From assembly GCA_905183005.1 (NCBI GenBank), contig CAJJDO010000034.1, positions 264,060 through 328,059 of the forward strand: a DNA stretch of 64,000 bases, in the 5' to 3' direction. A program made the translations under genes and the position numbers. Shown piece after piece: positions 1 to 11,079 of the stretch. How positions within the stretch are numbered: position 1 is the stretch's first letter; each line of letters opens with the position of its first letter. Source of the stretch: Paramecium pentaurelia. Its lineage: Eukaryota > Ciliophora > Oligohymenophorea > Peniculida > Parameciidae. The notes beneath the pieces were generated by a model. It was given only the letters and a program-made list of their open reading frames with translations. It did no database searches and had not been told where the DNA came from.

Positions 1-176
1 TTTACCAAAAACCAAAATTTATAAGATTGTGATGATGGATCAAAACTTTTGTAAATTAAGAACGTACTGATGTTTTAATTCATATATAAAGAGATAGTTT
101 CCTATTTAAATTACTAATTTAATATGAATTTTGTTGATTGTAATGAGAAATGTGGAAGTGAATTTATGATATAACT
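1..176. other. Left-edge stretch without a confident gene
   Basis: An open frame on the plus strand runs from base 2 to a TGA at 68-70 and could be the last 22 codons of a gene lying mostly outside the window, but 22 TGA-free codons are expected by chance here. The rest is AT-rich sequence just downstream of the small CaaX-protein gene on the opposite strand. Confidence 0.3.
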
Positions 177-416
177 TCAAATGATTATACATCCGCATGA
201 TTATTTAGTTTCTTGAGCTGGTGTTTCTATATTATAATTCTTCCAATTTTCTACTTCATGCACTTAAACAAGAGAGTGTTTTTTATCAATCTCATCAATA
301 AATGAAATTCTATGTTTCTTGGATCCTTAGATAATATTACTTTTAAATTTATCTTATCTTTGAATTACTAATTCTTATTTAGATCCTTTCATAATACCAT
401 ATTTTTTTGTATCCAT
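177..416 (-). CDS. Small conserved-looking protein with a C-terminal CaaX box
   Basis: A 79-residue intronless reading frame starts at ATG 416-414 and ends at TGA 179-177, with five TAA codons read as Gln. The C-terminus reads SCGCIII. The last four residues, CIII, form a CaaX box whose final Ile favours geranylgeranylation, and the Cys two residues upstream could be palmitoylated. That predicts a lipid-anchored protein on the cytosolic face of a membrane. The middle (KKHRISFIDEIDKKHSLVQV) has a compact RISFIDE motif that resembles short proteins common in ciliates; this resemblance is from memory. No enzymatic domain is visible. The function is unknown. The codon usage and clean frame make it a real gene more likely than not. 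Confidence 0.7.
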
Positions 417-843
417 CAAATTATTAATATTAATATAAATGATCTAATTTTTAATATATAATCATCAGAATGTATTTTAGTTTTATAATTTTTTTCGCAA
501 CTTCCTCAAAGTGTTTTACAATTCTTCTAATAATTATATTTGATAACTGTAAAGTATCATTTTCTCTAAAATTTCACAATATTTAAACATGACATACTTT
601 GATAATTTAATGAATATTTTATTATTACTTAAATAAATAATTATATATATATATATATAAATGTTTACATAAACTCAATTTATATAAAATATTAAAGTAT
701 GCGATAATACTTTTTAAAGTAGTTTGTAATTTTTGAATTATTTTATATGTAAAAATAATCAATTAGCTTTAAAGATATTAATTTAATAATTTAATAAATT
801 AATAATTAAAAAATTGCTTGAATTAAAACTATCTTATAAATAA
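417..843. other. AT-rich intergenic spacer
   Basis: About 430 bp with no supported gene. It contains an uninterrupted alternating TA run near 641-659 and is probably the promoter side of the CaaX-protein gene and the 3' flank of the PP2A subunit gene. Confidence 0.6.
641..659. repeat. Alternating TA tract
   Basis: A run of about nine TA dinucleotides in the spacer upstream of the CaaX-protein gene. Confidence 0.7.
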
Positions 844-2322
844 TCAAAATTCTTCATAATCTTCTACTTCTAATAATTAACCACTTTCTCTTTGATCATA
901 TTCATAAAATGCTTTAGCATCTATTAACATACTAATGATAATGTCTCCTTGACCACAATTTTATAAATCTGTTAAGGTGATAGCAGTTGAAATAGCTGGT
1001 TTAGCCATATCAAATATTTCATCTTTAACATCTTCAACATTAAAACCAAATTTATCCTTTTATAAAATATTAAATGTTTACTTTATGCTCTAATTTTTAA
1101 ATAATTGGCCTAAAAAACATATTGATGACAAAAGAATCTATTGCTGGTTTATGATAAACATTTAATATTCTCCAGAAATATTATATTGCTTATTGACTTT
1201 TCTTATTTTCCATAGCAAGTACAAAATCTATTTTTATAAATATTATTAATACCTAAAAATGTTTTGTAATCCATTTCACCCTCAAATGTTTAATATTCTT
1301 CAAATACTCTATCAATAAATATATCTGTTAATCCCCATGAATATTTAGATAATTCTAATTTTGATAATAAACCATTATGATCATTATCCAATTTCAAATA
1401 TCTTTCATAGACTTTTAAGGCAGATTATTTTGAAAACCAATTTTAACCTAATTCTTCTAAGGTTAATTTTTCTTATCTTAATTCATATAATTCAGCTAAG
1501 ATTGGAGATGTTAACATATCTTTAATATATATTCTGCCTGTTCTTTTAGAATCCAAAAAGAAAAAGAATTTTCTTACAGCTGTAATCACATAAAAAGGAT
1601 AAAAGTTTTACTAAATGTTAAAATAACACTTGATCTTACATCTAATTTTTCTAATTAAGGAAATGTAGGTATTAATTCAAAAATATAATTCTCAAGATCT
1701 TTTTCTCTTAAATATCCATTTCTATATATATAATATACAATAAAATACCCAATAGAATCATACAAACTAATTTATATTCTTGTTTAAAATAGATTAACTT
1801 TTCTAACTATTGAATGAAAGAATGCAACAATATCTATTCTACCATATTCATCCCTGTCAAATTTTAAAAAAGTAGATGCACTAAAAAAATGTCTACATTT
1901 AATAGGTAGTAATGAAGCAATTGTTAAAAATGAATTATAATTAATTCTTTCCTTCTTATCATCTGGTGGTGATATATTATTTTTAAGTTCTGTCCATAAT
2001 TTTTCTAAATCTTCTTTATCTAATATTTCACCAGTTTTATGATTCAAAAATCTTGTTCTTGCTTCTTATCTCACTCTGAAACTTAATTAATTTTCATTTG
2101 TAACTGAAGCTTTTTAGAAAAACTTAGGTATCTTCTTATAACTTGGATCTTCTTCTTATTCCTATTAAATTAGACTGTTAATAATACTTTCTTTCTTGCC
2201 TATTCAATATAATCTAAAAACTATTGATCAGTTTCATCATCTATTTCTTATGCAGTTCTTTATTGTTTAGAATCAACAAACTTTTTCAAAGTGTTTACCC
2301 AATCAATACCCTTTTTAGACAT
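844..2322 (-). CDS. PPP2R3C: PP2A regulatory subunit B''-gamma (PPP2R3C / FASS / TON2 type)
   Basis: With introns of 26, 27, 29, 25 and 25 nt removed the frame gives 448 residues, close to human PPP2R3C (453). Alignment from memory is colinear along the whole protein: LLDKEELQxLW-like text appears as ILDKEDLEKLW, then YGRIDIVAFFHSIVRKVNLF, SLYDSIGNGYLREKDLENYI, TAVRKFFFFLD-like and a C-terminal EF-hand-like loop (LDNDHNGLLSKLEL). Family members target the PP2A A/C core to cortical and centrosomal structures; the plant homologue TON2/FASS controls cortical microtubule arrays. Here a basal-body or cortex role is inferred. The start MSKKGIDWV follows a short AT-rich leader. FOR20 lies 49 bp upstream on the same strand, which is notable because plant TON1 (FOR20-related) and TON2 act together. 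Confidence 0.9.
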
Positions 2323-2371
2323 ATTTATTTGAATTTTTAGTTAAAATATTATATATATATTATTGAGGTTT

Positions 2372-2919
2372 TCATTTAAATATTTAATCAGAAATATTTC
2401 TCCTTCCTCCTTAAAACTCAAATTCATTATTGGATTCAACTACTTAACCAGATTCAGGATAAACATTTCTATATTTTGGTCCTGTTTATGGTTCATTTTG
2501 AACTTCCTAATTATTTATCACCTTCTTCATTCCAAATACAAGACCTATTCAAATATTAAATAATATATTAACCATATAATAGAGGAGTTTATTTAGAATT
2601 ATTATCTTCTACAATTTTCAATTTTTTTGTAATGAATCCTCTATCAAGCATTTCTTAAGGCATTCCTGCTTCTGAACTAAAAACACTTGTAGTTTAACTA
2701 TAATGATTATATTCCATGTATTCTCTAATTAAATCATTAATTATCATATTTTCTAATTCAAAATCCAAATATACCCATGGAAAGTTTAGGTTTGTCTTCT
2801 GGGTCTTCATTCAAAGCATTAAATATCTCTGCTCTTATTCTTGCTCTTAATTGAGATAAAACTCCTCTTGATTCAAGAGTTTCTTTCAGAGCATCTTTCA
2901 TTTCATTTATTGTTGTCAT
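2372..2919 (-). CDS. FOR20: FOR20 / FOPNL basal-body protein (FOP N-terminal, TON1-like)
   Basis: The frame gives 165 residues after removing a 22-nt intron (2753-2774) and a 28-nt intron (2545-2572). The N-terminus MTTINEMKDALKETLESRGV followed by LRARIRAEIFNALNEDPEDK is nearly the FOR20 consensus. It continues with a LisH-type stretch, NDLIREYMEYNHY, then LLYG. This is the FOP dimerisation/LisH module. FOR20 proteins are centriolar-satellite and basal-body components; the Paramecium protein is known to be required for basal body docking at the surface. MTTINEM is taken as the start although an in-frame ATG lies 13 codons upstream, because conservation begins there. The C-terminal third is low in conservation and rich in N and Q. 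The PP2A B'' gene follows on the same strand. Confidence 0.93.
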
Positions 2920-3073
2920 AATTTTAATTAATAATATGAGAAAGCAATTCTCATTCAAGCCCCTATCAACTCATAACGATAATTAAAATTTATAAACAAA
3001 ATCAGACTCAATAGGTAGATTTCGCTCTATAATCCCTATTCGTAAAATATAAGCCACCTGCTAATTTCTAAAA

Positions 3074-4930
3074 ATGAAACAAGATTTAGAACTTGAATTT
3101 CCACAAATCCCAATACAATTCAAGAATCAAATTCCAAAAACGAAAATCTTTACAACAAAACCTCATTTCAATACTCATTTCCCTATCAAAGAAGATCTAA
3201 GTTAATTTTCAAAAAAGATCTAATAAACAATCAAAACAAGCTTTAAGAAATGTTTATATTAGAATAAATCAAATAAAGTAATTTATTCAAATGAACTTTC
3301 TACTGTCCTTTATTTCAATGTAACTGTTACATATGAAGAATAAGAAACATTTTATTAATTTATTCGCCGTTTGGGAAATATAGAAAAAACCTAATAGGAT
3401 AGTAGTAAATAATTTAAAGCGAAAAATCTTCTAAAAATTGTAGGAGTTTTTGAAAAATATGATACAAGACAGATTTTCACTTTTAAGGTATTTATGCTAT
3501 GATTTAAGATTAGAAGTTTTTATAAAATGTATTTACAAAATTAAATTGAATGGAACTATCAACATTTTTATGATCTTTATCCAAATTCATAGTTTGTAGA
3601 TAATATTTGTGATAAAAAGAATAAATTAATCTCTCGATTAACATTCTAATTTGATTAAAAAAATGAATTATTTAAATTACACTAATAATTTTGTGGAATT
3701 TTAAGTTTAGAAATAATAAATAATTAACAATTAAACTTTATAATTGAAAATGACTATGAAGATGATCAAAATCAAACTTGTATTAAATTAATTTAATGCA
3801 ATAAGAAAATTAAACTATTTAAATCTCATCTTTAATGTATAGTAAATAGATTAGATAATGAGACATAAAATAATTTACTTACTGAATAGGAAGAGCACTC
3901 TTTTACACTTTCATATTAAAATCCTTAACATTTTATTCGACATTTGTAATTCAAAGTTCCAGATTAAAATAGTATTGCAATTAGATTTTATAATAATTAT
4001 TATGAAATATTAAATGGTATATTTGAGGATACTCATGAAATATTAAATTTATAAGATAATATTACAATGCTTGAATTTGAAGAACCTTAAGAAAATCATA
4101 AGACTACTAAAATGCTCTAATCAGTATAATAATAATAAATTCAACCAAAAAAATTGAATTTTGAATCAATAATGAAAAAATCTAAACATCAACCTTCTAT
4201 TACATAAGAAATATCACCAAGAAGTGATCATTCTTAGATAAGTTCTATGAGAACTCCTAGAGAAGGTTAATTATTACCAGTTTTAATGAAACCTTAACTT
4301 GAAAATAATAAAATTAAATTAAGAACTAGTCCTCCATCTTATGATGACAATATTAGCAATTCTAATAATAATCAACAATATTCTACTCATCATTCCAAAA
4401 CCGTTTCGTAAACAGACATGGTCTCTATTAATACACCAAGATCATAAAGAACTTCTTTAGCTATTAATTTATCTCTTAGAACATCAATGACTAAAAATTC
4501 CCTTAAAACTAGAACATTAGTAGTGGAACAATTTAAGAAGTCATAATAAAAAGCAAATCAATTAGCTGGATTATTAATTTAAGAAAATAAATACAATGAA
4601 GTATAATTTAAATTAATTATTATTAGCTTGTTGAATTATTTAATAATAATCCTAATTTAAGAATAGATGAAAGAATATCTAATGGAAATACTTATTTAAT
4701 GTTAGCTGCTTAAGGAGGCAATTTAGACATCTGTGAATTAATTCTGTCTAAAGGAGCCTCTGTAAATTTATAAAATGTATTATTATCAATAGTAATTATT
4801 AAAGTTACAAGGAGACACTGCTCTACATAAGGCTTTCCAATATGGCAATTTCAGTGTTGCTGATCTTTTAGTATCTTATGGAGCATAAGTAATGGTAAAT
4901 TACAAAGGTAAGACTCCTTGGTAATTGTGA
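3074..4930 (+). CDS. Ankyrin-repeat protein with long unassigned N-terminal region
   Basis: Removing introns at 3488-3508, 4601-4626 and 4777-4804 gives 593 residues. The C-terminal hundred residues hold at least two ankyrin repeats: NGNTYLMLAAQGGNLDICEL with ILSKGASVNL, then GDTALHKAFQYGNFSVADLL with VSYGAQV, ending in the partial repeat GKTPWQL. These repeats normally bind protein partners. The first 280 residues look folded (mixed hydrophobic and charged, several Cys) but I recognise no family. A serine/threonine- and proline-rich linker with SPR and TPR motifs, possible phosphosites, connects the two. The last repeat is cut short at the stop, so the protein either ends on a half repeat or has a further exon I cannot place. 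The next plus-strand gene starts only about 160 bp downstream. Confidence 0.8.
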
Positions 4931-5089
4931 ATAATTTACTTTTATTCATTATTAAATACAATATAACTTAATGCTATGATGACTACTCTTAAAAACAATA
5001 AATTTTAATAATCTTCTTATAGAGTAAGTTAATTTTAAATCTTAAAGTTCAAAATATGGTTGTAATTAAGATTATAATAAAATTAATAA

Positions 5090-6223
5090 ATGAATCAACA
5101 ATTTAGAGTGGAATACTTGAGAATCAAACCTTATCGGTACCGTAGATTACCCTCACTTAATGCCACAGGCAGTCAAATTTTCAAGTACAGAGAGAGTTAT
5201 AGGTTAGTCTCTCTTAAGAAATGGTTACATCGAGAACTAAGAAGAATTTAGTAAAACCGATGCTGGTATACATGCTAATTATTCTCTAAGTAAGCTCTGT
5301 CACACAAAAAAGAGGATAGCAAGAACTTCTATCATCATTCTACTATCTACAATGTAAAAGAGTTTAAGGAATTGAGCAAACTTTAAGAGTAACTATATAT
5401 TATGATATTTAGTTATCAAGAACCTAATCTTACTAAATACACAGAATTGTAGACTAAAATTATGGTTGCTGATTTCAAAAAGAAAGTAGATGCATTCCTA
5501 TAAAAAAACAATTACAAGACAAATATGATTGGTAGTAAAATAACTTCTTCATTACATGAATTGGAATCATTTCAATCTACAAATAATGAAGAATAGCTTA
5601 ATAAATCTCTTTGTTCTAATAAATATACAATTAGAACTGAATGTAATTAATCCTAATTATTTTAGATAAATCCATGAAAGCAACTGAAATACTTGTAATT
5701 AGTAATAATAAGGTTGTCTCGAGATAGATTATATCAAGTGAATTAATTTAACAAAGACTGCTTAAATAAATGGAAAAATTTCTTAAAGATGATAGATTTA
5801 ATTATGATCTAAAGTACCCATATATTTTTATTAGAATGCAAACTATGATAGATTAATATGAAGATATTGTCAATAAAATTAGACAGTAGGCATATACAAT
5901 TAAAATTCCATAGAGTTATGAAATTTAAATGAGTGACTACAATGAGTTTTATTATAAAAAAGAAGAACCTTAGATTCCATCTTTAAATGATAAATTGGAA
6001 CTCTTGGCTGATTAGATCATACAAGAAATCTAACAATCAAGACAATCTACACCATAAATGTAAAATCAAATTAATGAAGAGCAACAGGAAGATAGTTCAC
6101 CATATATTGATGAGGTAGTTAAAACTGAACCTGTTTATTCAAAAGAAGAAGAAATTGCAAATTTAAATAATGAATAAGTTTGTGAAAGAAAGATATCACA
6201 TAGAAAAGGAAAGCCAAGAAAAA

Positions 6224-6255
<32 letters not shown>

Positions 6256-7663
6256 TAAAAATAATAAAATGAATCTACATCTGATAATAATAATTAAAAA
6301 TCTTAATAATCTAGCTAATCAGAATTACCTGATATTTCTACTTCTTAATAATTTCATCATTAAAGAGAAATAAGAGAAAAAAAAAATAATTAATAAATTT
6401 AATAACCAATTTAAATTTAATAATAAATTAATGTTAATACTGAAATTGAATATTAACATGAAAATTAACAAACACAAAATCAACATATTGTTTAGAATAA
6501 TAATAAAAAGCATCAAACAATAGATAAATAAAAAGGAAAGGTTCACTCAAGAAAAATAACAGGAGATACTGTTGGTTAAAGATAAGTCCCTATATTTTTA
6601 GAAGTTCCAAAAGAATAAATTTTAGAGACCTTAAGTGAAAAGTCATAAGATGAAACTTAATAATTTGAAGAAGTTTAAAATAAAAAACAGTAATCACCAA
6701 AATAAGAGCATAAAGAGATTAAATAATAAGTAGAAAATTAAAAATTAGATGTTTAAGACCTTTAAAATGATTAAGAAGAAGTAAATTAATAAATTGATCC
6801 CCCTGTAATATAACCAATTATTCAACCAATCTCAAATAATAAACCACTACGCAACCAAGAATAAAGAGATGCTGTTGATATTTGGGATAATAGTATACCT
6901 TCAGTAATCAAACCTGCTCCTAAACCTAAACCAGTTTAATAAGAGATTAAAAAAATAGAATAGAAATAAGAGGAAAATAATGATGTAAATTAGTAATAAA
7001 AAGAAGATATAGTCTTAAATTAACGAAAAGACTCAATAAATTCAGAAAAATCATAAATACAATAAGAAAATATTAATGAATAAACTTTAAAACCTAATCC
7101 AAGTTTAGATATATCATAACCTTAATAAATTAAGGAAGATTCTTAAACTAAATCTATAATATAAGAAAATAAGTCAATTGTTAAAAAGAAAGTTTAAGAT
7201 TAAAAAGAAATAAACTCTATTAAAATATAAAAGTAGATTGTTGAATAAAAAGAATAATAAGTAGATGATCATAGTAAAATTGATTACTAATAGATTATTA
7301 ATGAAAAAATGAAATTAATTGAATAAAAACTACAATAACCTTGTCTTGATATCATAGATATTTTATTAGCTTCGGATTTAGTATATAATGTAAATATTGA
7401 AAATTATAAAATCTCCAAAACATATAAAAAGTAAGTAAATCATCCAAAATTTATTTTTGAATAGAAGGATGAAGAAGAAGTTTTTTCTCATTAGTAAATT
7501 CATTATTTAATTTAGGGTAATTTGGAGACATGAATTATAAGAAGTAATACCAAAATTGTAAAATTTAAATAAACAAATTGAGATTCTAATTGATGAAAAT
7601 GATGACTATAAAGAAAATAATTGTTAAAAAATAGAAGAAGAAAATGATGAATCTGATAATTGA
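5090..7663 (+). CDS. Large Q/N-rich low-complexity protein with polyglutamine tract
   Basis: The gene encodes about 842 residues after removing introns at 5643-5665 and 7494-7515. The first 330 residues look structured, beginning MNQQFRVEYLRIKPYRYRRL, with basic and hydrophobic helices. From about residue 350 to 790 the chain is dominated by Q, N, E and K, with an 11-residue polyQ tract written as TAA/CAA codons at 6226-6258. A short structured C-terminus (about residues 775-842) follows and ends in an acidic tail. The ATG at 5090 was chosen because coding-like composition begins there; an in-frame ATG at 4976 would add 38 AT-rich codons. No domain was recognised. A scaffold or RNA/protein assembly factor is possible but only a guess. 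Confidence 0.7.
6226..6258 (+). repeat. (TAA)n microsatellite encoding polyglutamine
   Basis: Nine TAA codons, one CAA and one TAA run in frame, giving eleven glutamines because TAA is Gln here. In a standard-code genome the same repeat would be a string of stops. Confidence 0.9.
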
Positions 7664-8552
7664 TTATTATGACTAAATATCTATTGTTATTAATTCGATA
7701 TCATTTTTAAATGTGCTCATACATATTCCATATGAATTTATACTTTGATTTAAACAAGTTTAATATTTTAATGCTTATATTGAAGTATGCATAAATATAA
7801 AAAGAATTTTTGAACATATTTATTAATAATTCTGATTAATTATTATTTTCAGAGTCTTTAGATTATGAGTTATTAATATCTACTTTAGATTAATCAGAAT
7901 CCTAGTCATCCTCTTACCTTTCAATTTGATTATTTAAATCAATTTTTATTGTATTGTTTATATCCAAAAATTATAGATCTTGCATAATTATTTAATAAAT
8001 ATATAATCATAAAAATAATTAAAATAAAGTCTAAATATAATAAAGGAAGTTTTATTAAATAATATATAGTTTTAGAAACAAATTTATTATTTAGATTTAG
8101 ATTTATTTCTCAAATCAATATTAATAAATTTATTGTTAAGAGATATAAATTATATCAATAATAACATAAAAAGTGATCGTATTAAAATATTCATAATTAT
8201 ATAAATATTATATTTTCCTAAACATTATCAACAATTTACTTTTATAGTAAACAGAATAGTTAGATATTTGGAAGTATGAGACTATTTATTACTTAAATAT
8301 AGGATATTATAATTTTTTTTATAAAATGTAAAACTAATATAATTTTAAATACAAAAAATTTTGAACAACTAAATATTCTTAGGGAGAGCACAATTAATTG
8401 AATAAGTTTAGAAATTAATCAAATATTGATAATTTAGAATATCTTTAAATTGATATATAGATAAATAATACTATAAAAAGGTTAAAAAAAAAATAGTAAA
8501 ATTGCATGTTAATAATTGAGAGATCGTTTAAAATAAAATAAAAAATATAGAA
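7664..8552. other. AT-rich region with short decayed-looking open frames
   Basis: Nearly 900 bp between two Q/N-rich genes. On the plus strand a frame of about 50 codons (roughly 7770-7930) and an overlapping one of about 95 codons in another frame (roughly 7900-8170) look protein-like, for example the piece LDQLLYCLYPK-type hydrophobic text, but no intron joins them convincingly and TGA stops intervene. It may be intergenic or a gene relic. I find no family. Confidence 0.35.
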
Positions 8553-10493
8553 ATGATTTTACAGCAAGAATAAGAGGAAGAAAAGAAAAGATAAGCATAT
8601 GAATAGTTAGGAGATAATCCTACTGAAGTTGATATAAAATATGTTAGCTATTTATTAAAAATTCCATTACTTACAATACGATAATGGCTAGATGAAAAAG
8701 TAGGACTTGATGTTCAAATAGAAATTCAACCTGAAGAAGAGAAGGATGTGTAAATAATTGGTATTGCAAAAAAAAAATTAAAATTGTAAAGTCTTCAAAA
8801 TCTATAAATGAAGGAAGAGGAAAATTCATAATAATAATAAATATCTGATTTGCAAAAAAAAAAAAATAAAACTCCAGAATCTAAAGATAAACTAAAATAA
8901 AATAAAAAGAAAGAAGTTAATAAGTCATCCCTAACAAACAAAAAGATCTAAAAATTAAATTCTAAAAATTAAAATACTTAAAATCCTCAAACATAAGAAA
9001 AACAACAATAAGATAATAATAGTAGGAATTAAAATCAAAAATAATAATAAAATCATAATTCATTAAAATAATTCAATTAGATTTAAGTTAATTAAGCTGA
9101 AATTGTATAAGATGACATTAATTTAAATTAATCTTAAAATGATGCACTCTAAAATCAAAATAATAAGTAAGATTAATAAATAGTAAATTAAAATGCTGAA
9201 ATCTAATAGTAAAATAAATAAATAGAGTAAGTATCAAAACCACTAAGAATATGCATTTATAATTAAGATCAACTTAAAAAATAATCTTAATAAAAAAATA
9301 ATGAAAAACTTTAAGCATTATCTTAATCAAATTAAGCTTAATTAAATTCATCCACATAATCTGATATGAACTCAAATTTGCAATAGTAATAATAACTTTA
9401 AAAATAATTTTTGTAGTCAAATTCTTAAAAAACAAATACAATTTAATAACCAAATAATTAATAAAAATAACTTATAAATCAATAAACTAATTTTTAAAAT
9501 AGTGATAAAATAAAGCAAATTATTGTATTAGATGATGATAATACTATGAGCTAAAGCAGTAATAGTAAAAACAAATAGGTATAATAATTTAAGTAATAAT
9601 AATAACAAAAAGATTAAAATTAATAAAAGTTGACTTTAAACCATAATCTCAATTAAAAATTAACAAAAAATGATTCTAATAATCAAAATTAAAAAAATCA
9701 ACTTTCTACTTCAAGTTAATAAAATATTACTCAAAAATTAAATGAAATACACTTTAGCAATAATTCTGGATAAAATAAGATTTAATAATTAAACAATTCG
9801 TTAGAAGTTCAAGTGCCTGTTCATGAGTAATAGTAAAATTATAAAAATCAGATTTAAAAAGAAATATTTAGTAATTCTAATAATTCCTAATAATAATAAT
9901 AAGAATTATTAAAATAAACTCCTGTATTTGATTCTAATAATTTTTCTAATGTATAATAGGTATAAAAAATATCATAAATAACTTTTAATTAGTAAGATTA
10001 ATAATAAAATCTTAGTGATATTTAATAAAATTAAAATATTTAATAAATTATAGAATAAAAATAATCAATTAATTGGTAACAATAAAACTTAAATTAGAAT
10101 TAAAATGATTATCCTGAAATTCAATAAAAAATTTAAACATAAAGATTTGCAGGTTTAACTTCACCTCAATCAAATTATTTAAATCCAAACAATCAAAACT
10201 TAATTATTCCTTAGAAAAATTAAAATATAGAATATTTGATAACTAAACAAGCTTCAGTTACTTCTGAACTTAATTTAATTCAATAATAACTAAATTAAGC
10301 TTTGCATCAACCAAATTAATAAAATTACGAAGTTAAATAAAAATATTATGGTTCTTATGATATTATTTCAATATTAAATTAGCATTCTTAAACTTTAACA
10401 TAAGTAGTTTAAATGTTATCAACAATTGGAAATTTTTAGTTTTCTTTGATGGAAAGATTAAATCTGGTTTATAATTCAGTCAGCAAAAGTTGA
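8553..10493 (+). CDS. Extremely N/Q-rich, prion-like protein
   Basis: A single exon of 646 codons runs from ATG 8553 to TGA 10491-10493 with no internal TGA, which is far beyond chance. About the first 75 residues look folded (VSYLLKIPLLTIRQWLDEKV). The last 50 form a likely amphipathic helix region (SYDIISILNQHSQTLTQVVQ then MLSTIGNFQFSLMERL). Between them lie roughly 500 residues composed mostly of Asn, Gln, Lys and Ser, with Gln overwhelmingly encoded by TAA. This composition matches prion-like or phase-separating domains; that reading is inference. No catalytic motif is present. The absence of introns over nearly 2 kb contrasts with neighbouring genes. Confidence 0.8.
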
Positions 10494-10795
10494 GCAATAA
10501 TATACATATACATATATTTAATTATTAATTATAATACAACATAGTGTGATTAAGATTAATTGAAGACTAATTTGATTTATTTATGAAAGTTTTTTTATTA
10601 AGATAATATTTATATATTTATTTTGAGAAGATTAATTATATATTAAGATTAGAAAGTTATTAGACTTAATTTACACTTATTCTTTAAAGTGAAATATATA
10701 GAAAATGAAATTATCATACTGGAATAAGATTCTTCTTTTCTATAATATATATGTTAAGCAATTTAATGTATGATATTTATATGTGTACGTCATGA
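10494..10795. other. Convergent intergenic spacer
   Basis: About 300 bp of AT-rich sequence between the stop of the N/Q-rich gene and the stop of eL29. It probably holds both 3' ends. Nothing else is visible. Confidence 0.6.
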
Positions 10796-11040
10796 TCAAT
10801 GAATATTTTTATTTCCTTTTCTTTTGGCTAATCTTGTTTCAAGACTCTTATTCTTTTTAATGGAAGGATCATTCTTAATAGCAAATCTTCTATTTTTGGC
10901 GAATCTTTAATTGCACTTTGATTAAAATTAACAATTACTCCTTTTAATGTGCTATATCTTTGATTTGGAAGCTTTTTAATACCATTTTTGTGATGTTTAC
11001 GGGCATTATGATGAGAGGTAGCATTCTTAGACTTAGCCAT
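10796..11040 (-). CDS. RPL29: Large-subunit ribosomal protein eL29
   Basis: The frame gives 73 residues after removing a 23-nt intron at 10916-10938. The N-terminus [20 protein letters not shown] followed by [14 protein letters not shown] is the eL29 signature (MAKSKNHTxHNQxxKxHRNGIKKP). After the splice the chain continues with [20 protein letters not shown], matching the conserved RFA(K)xNxRFA region and the basic tail. eL29 is a small basic protein on the surface of the 60S subunit. The length is usual for unicellular eukaryotes. Without splicing the frame would end in a short tail unlike eL29, which supports the intron. Confidence 0.93.
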
Positions 11041-11079
11041 TGATAATTTATTATTATTTAAAATATTTATTTAGATATT

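Noticed and set aside
2363..2563. Plus-strand open frame of 66 codons
   Set aside because: It is antisense to the FOR20 gene, whose protein is clearly conserved.
6325..6546. Minus-strand open frame rich in Leu and Ile
   Set aside because: It is the reverse complement of the TAA-rich coding sequence of the polyQ gene; TAA reads as Leu codons on the opposite strand.
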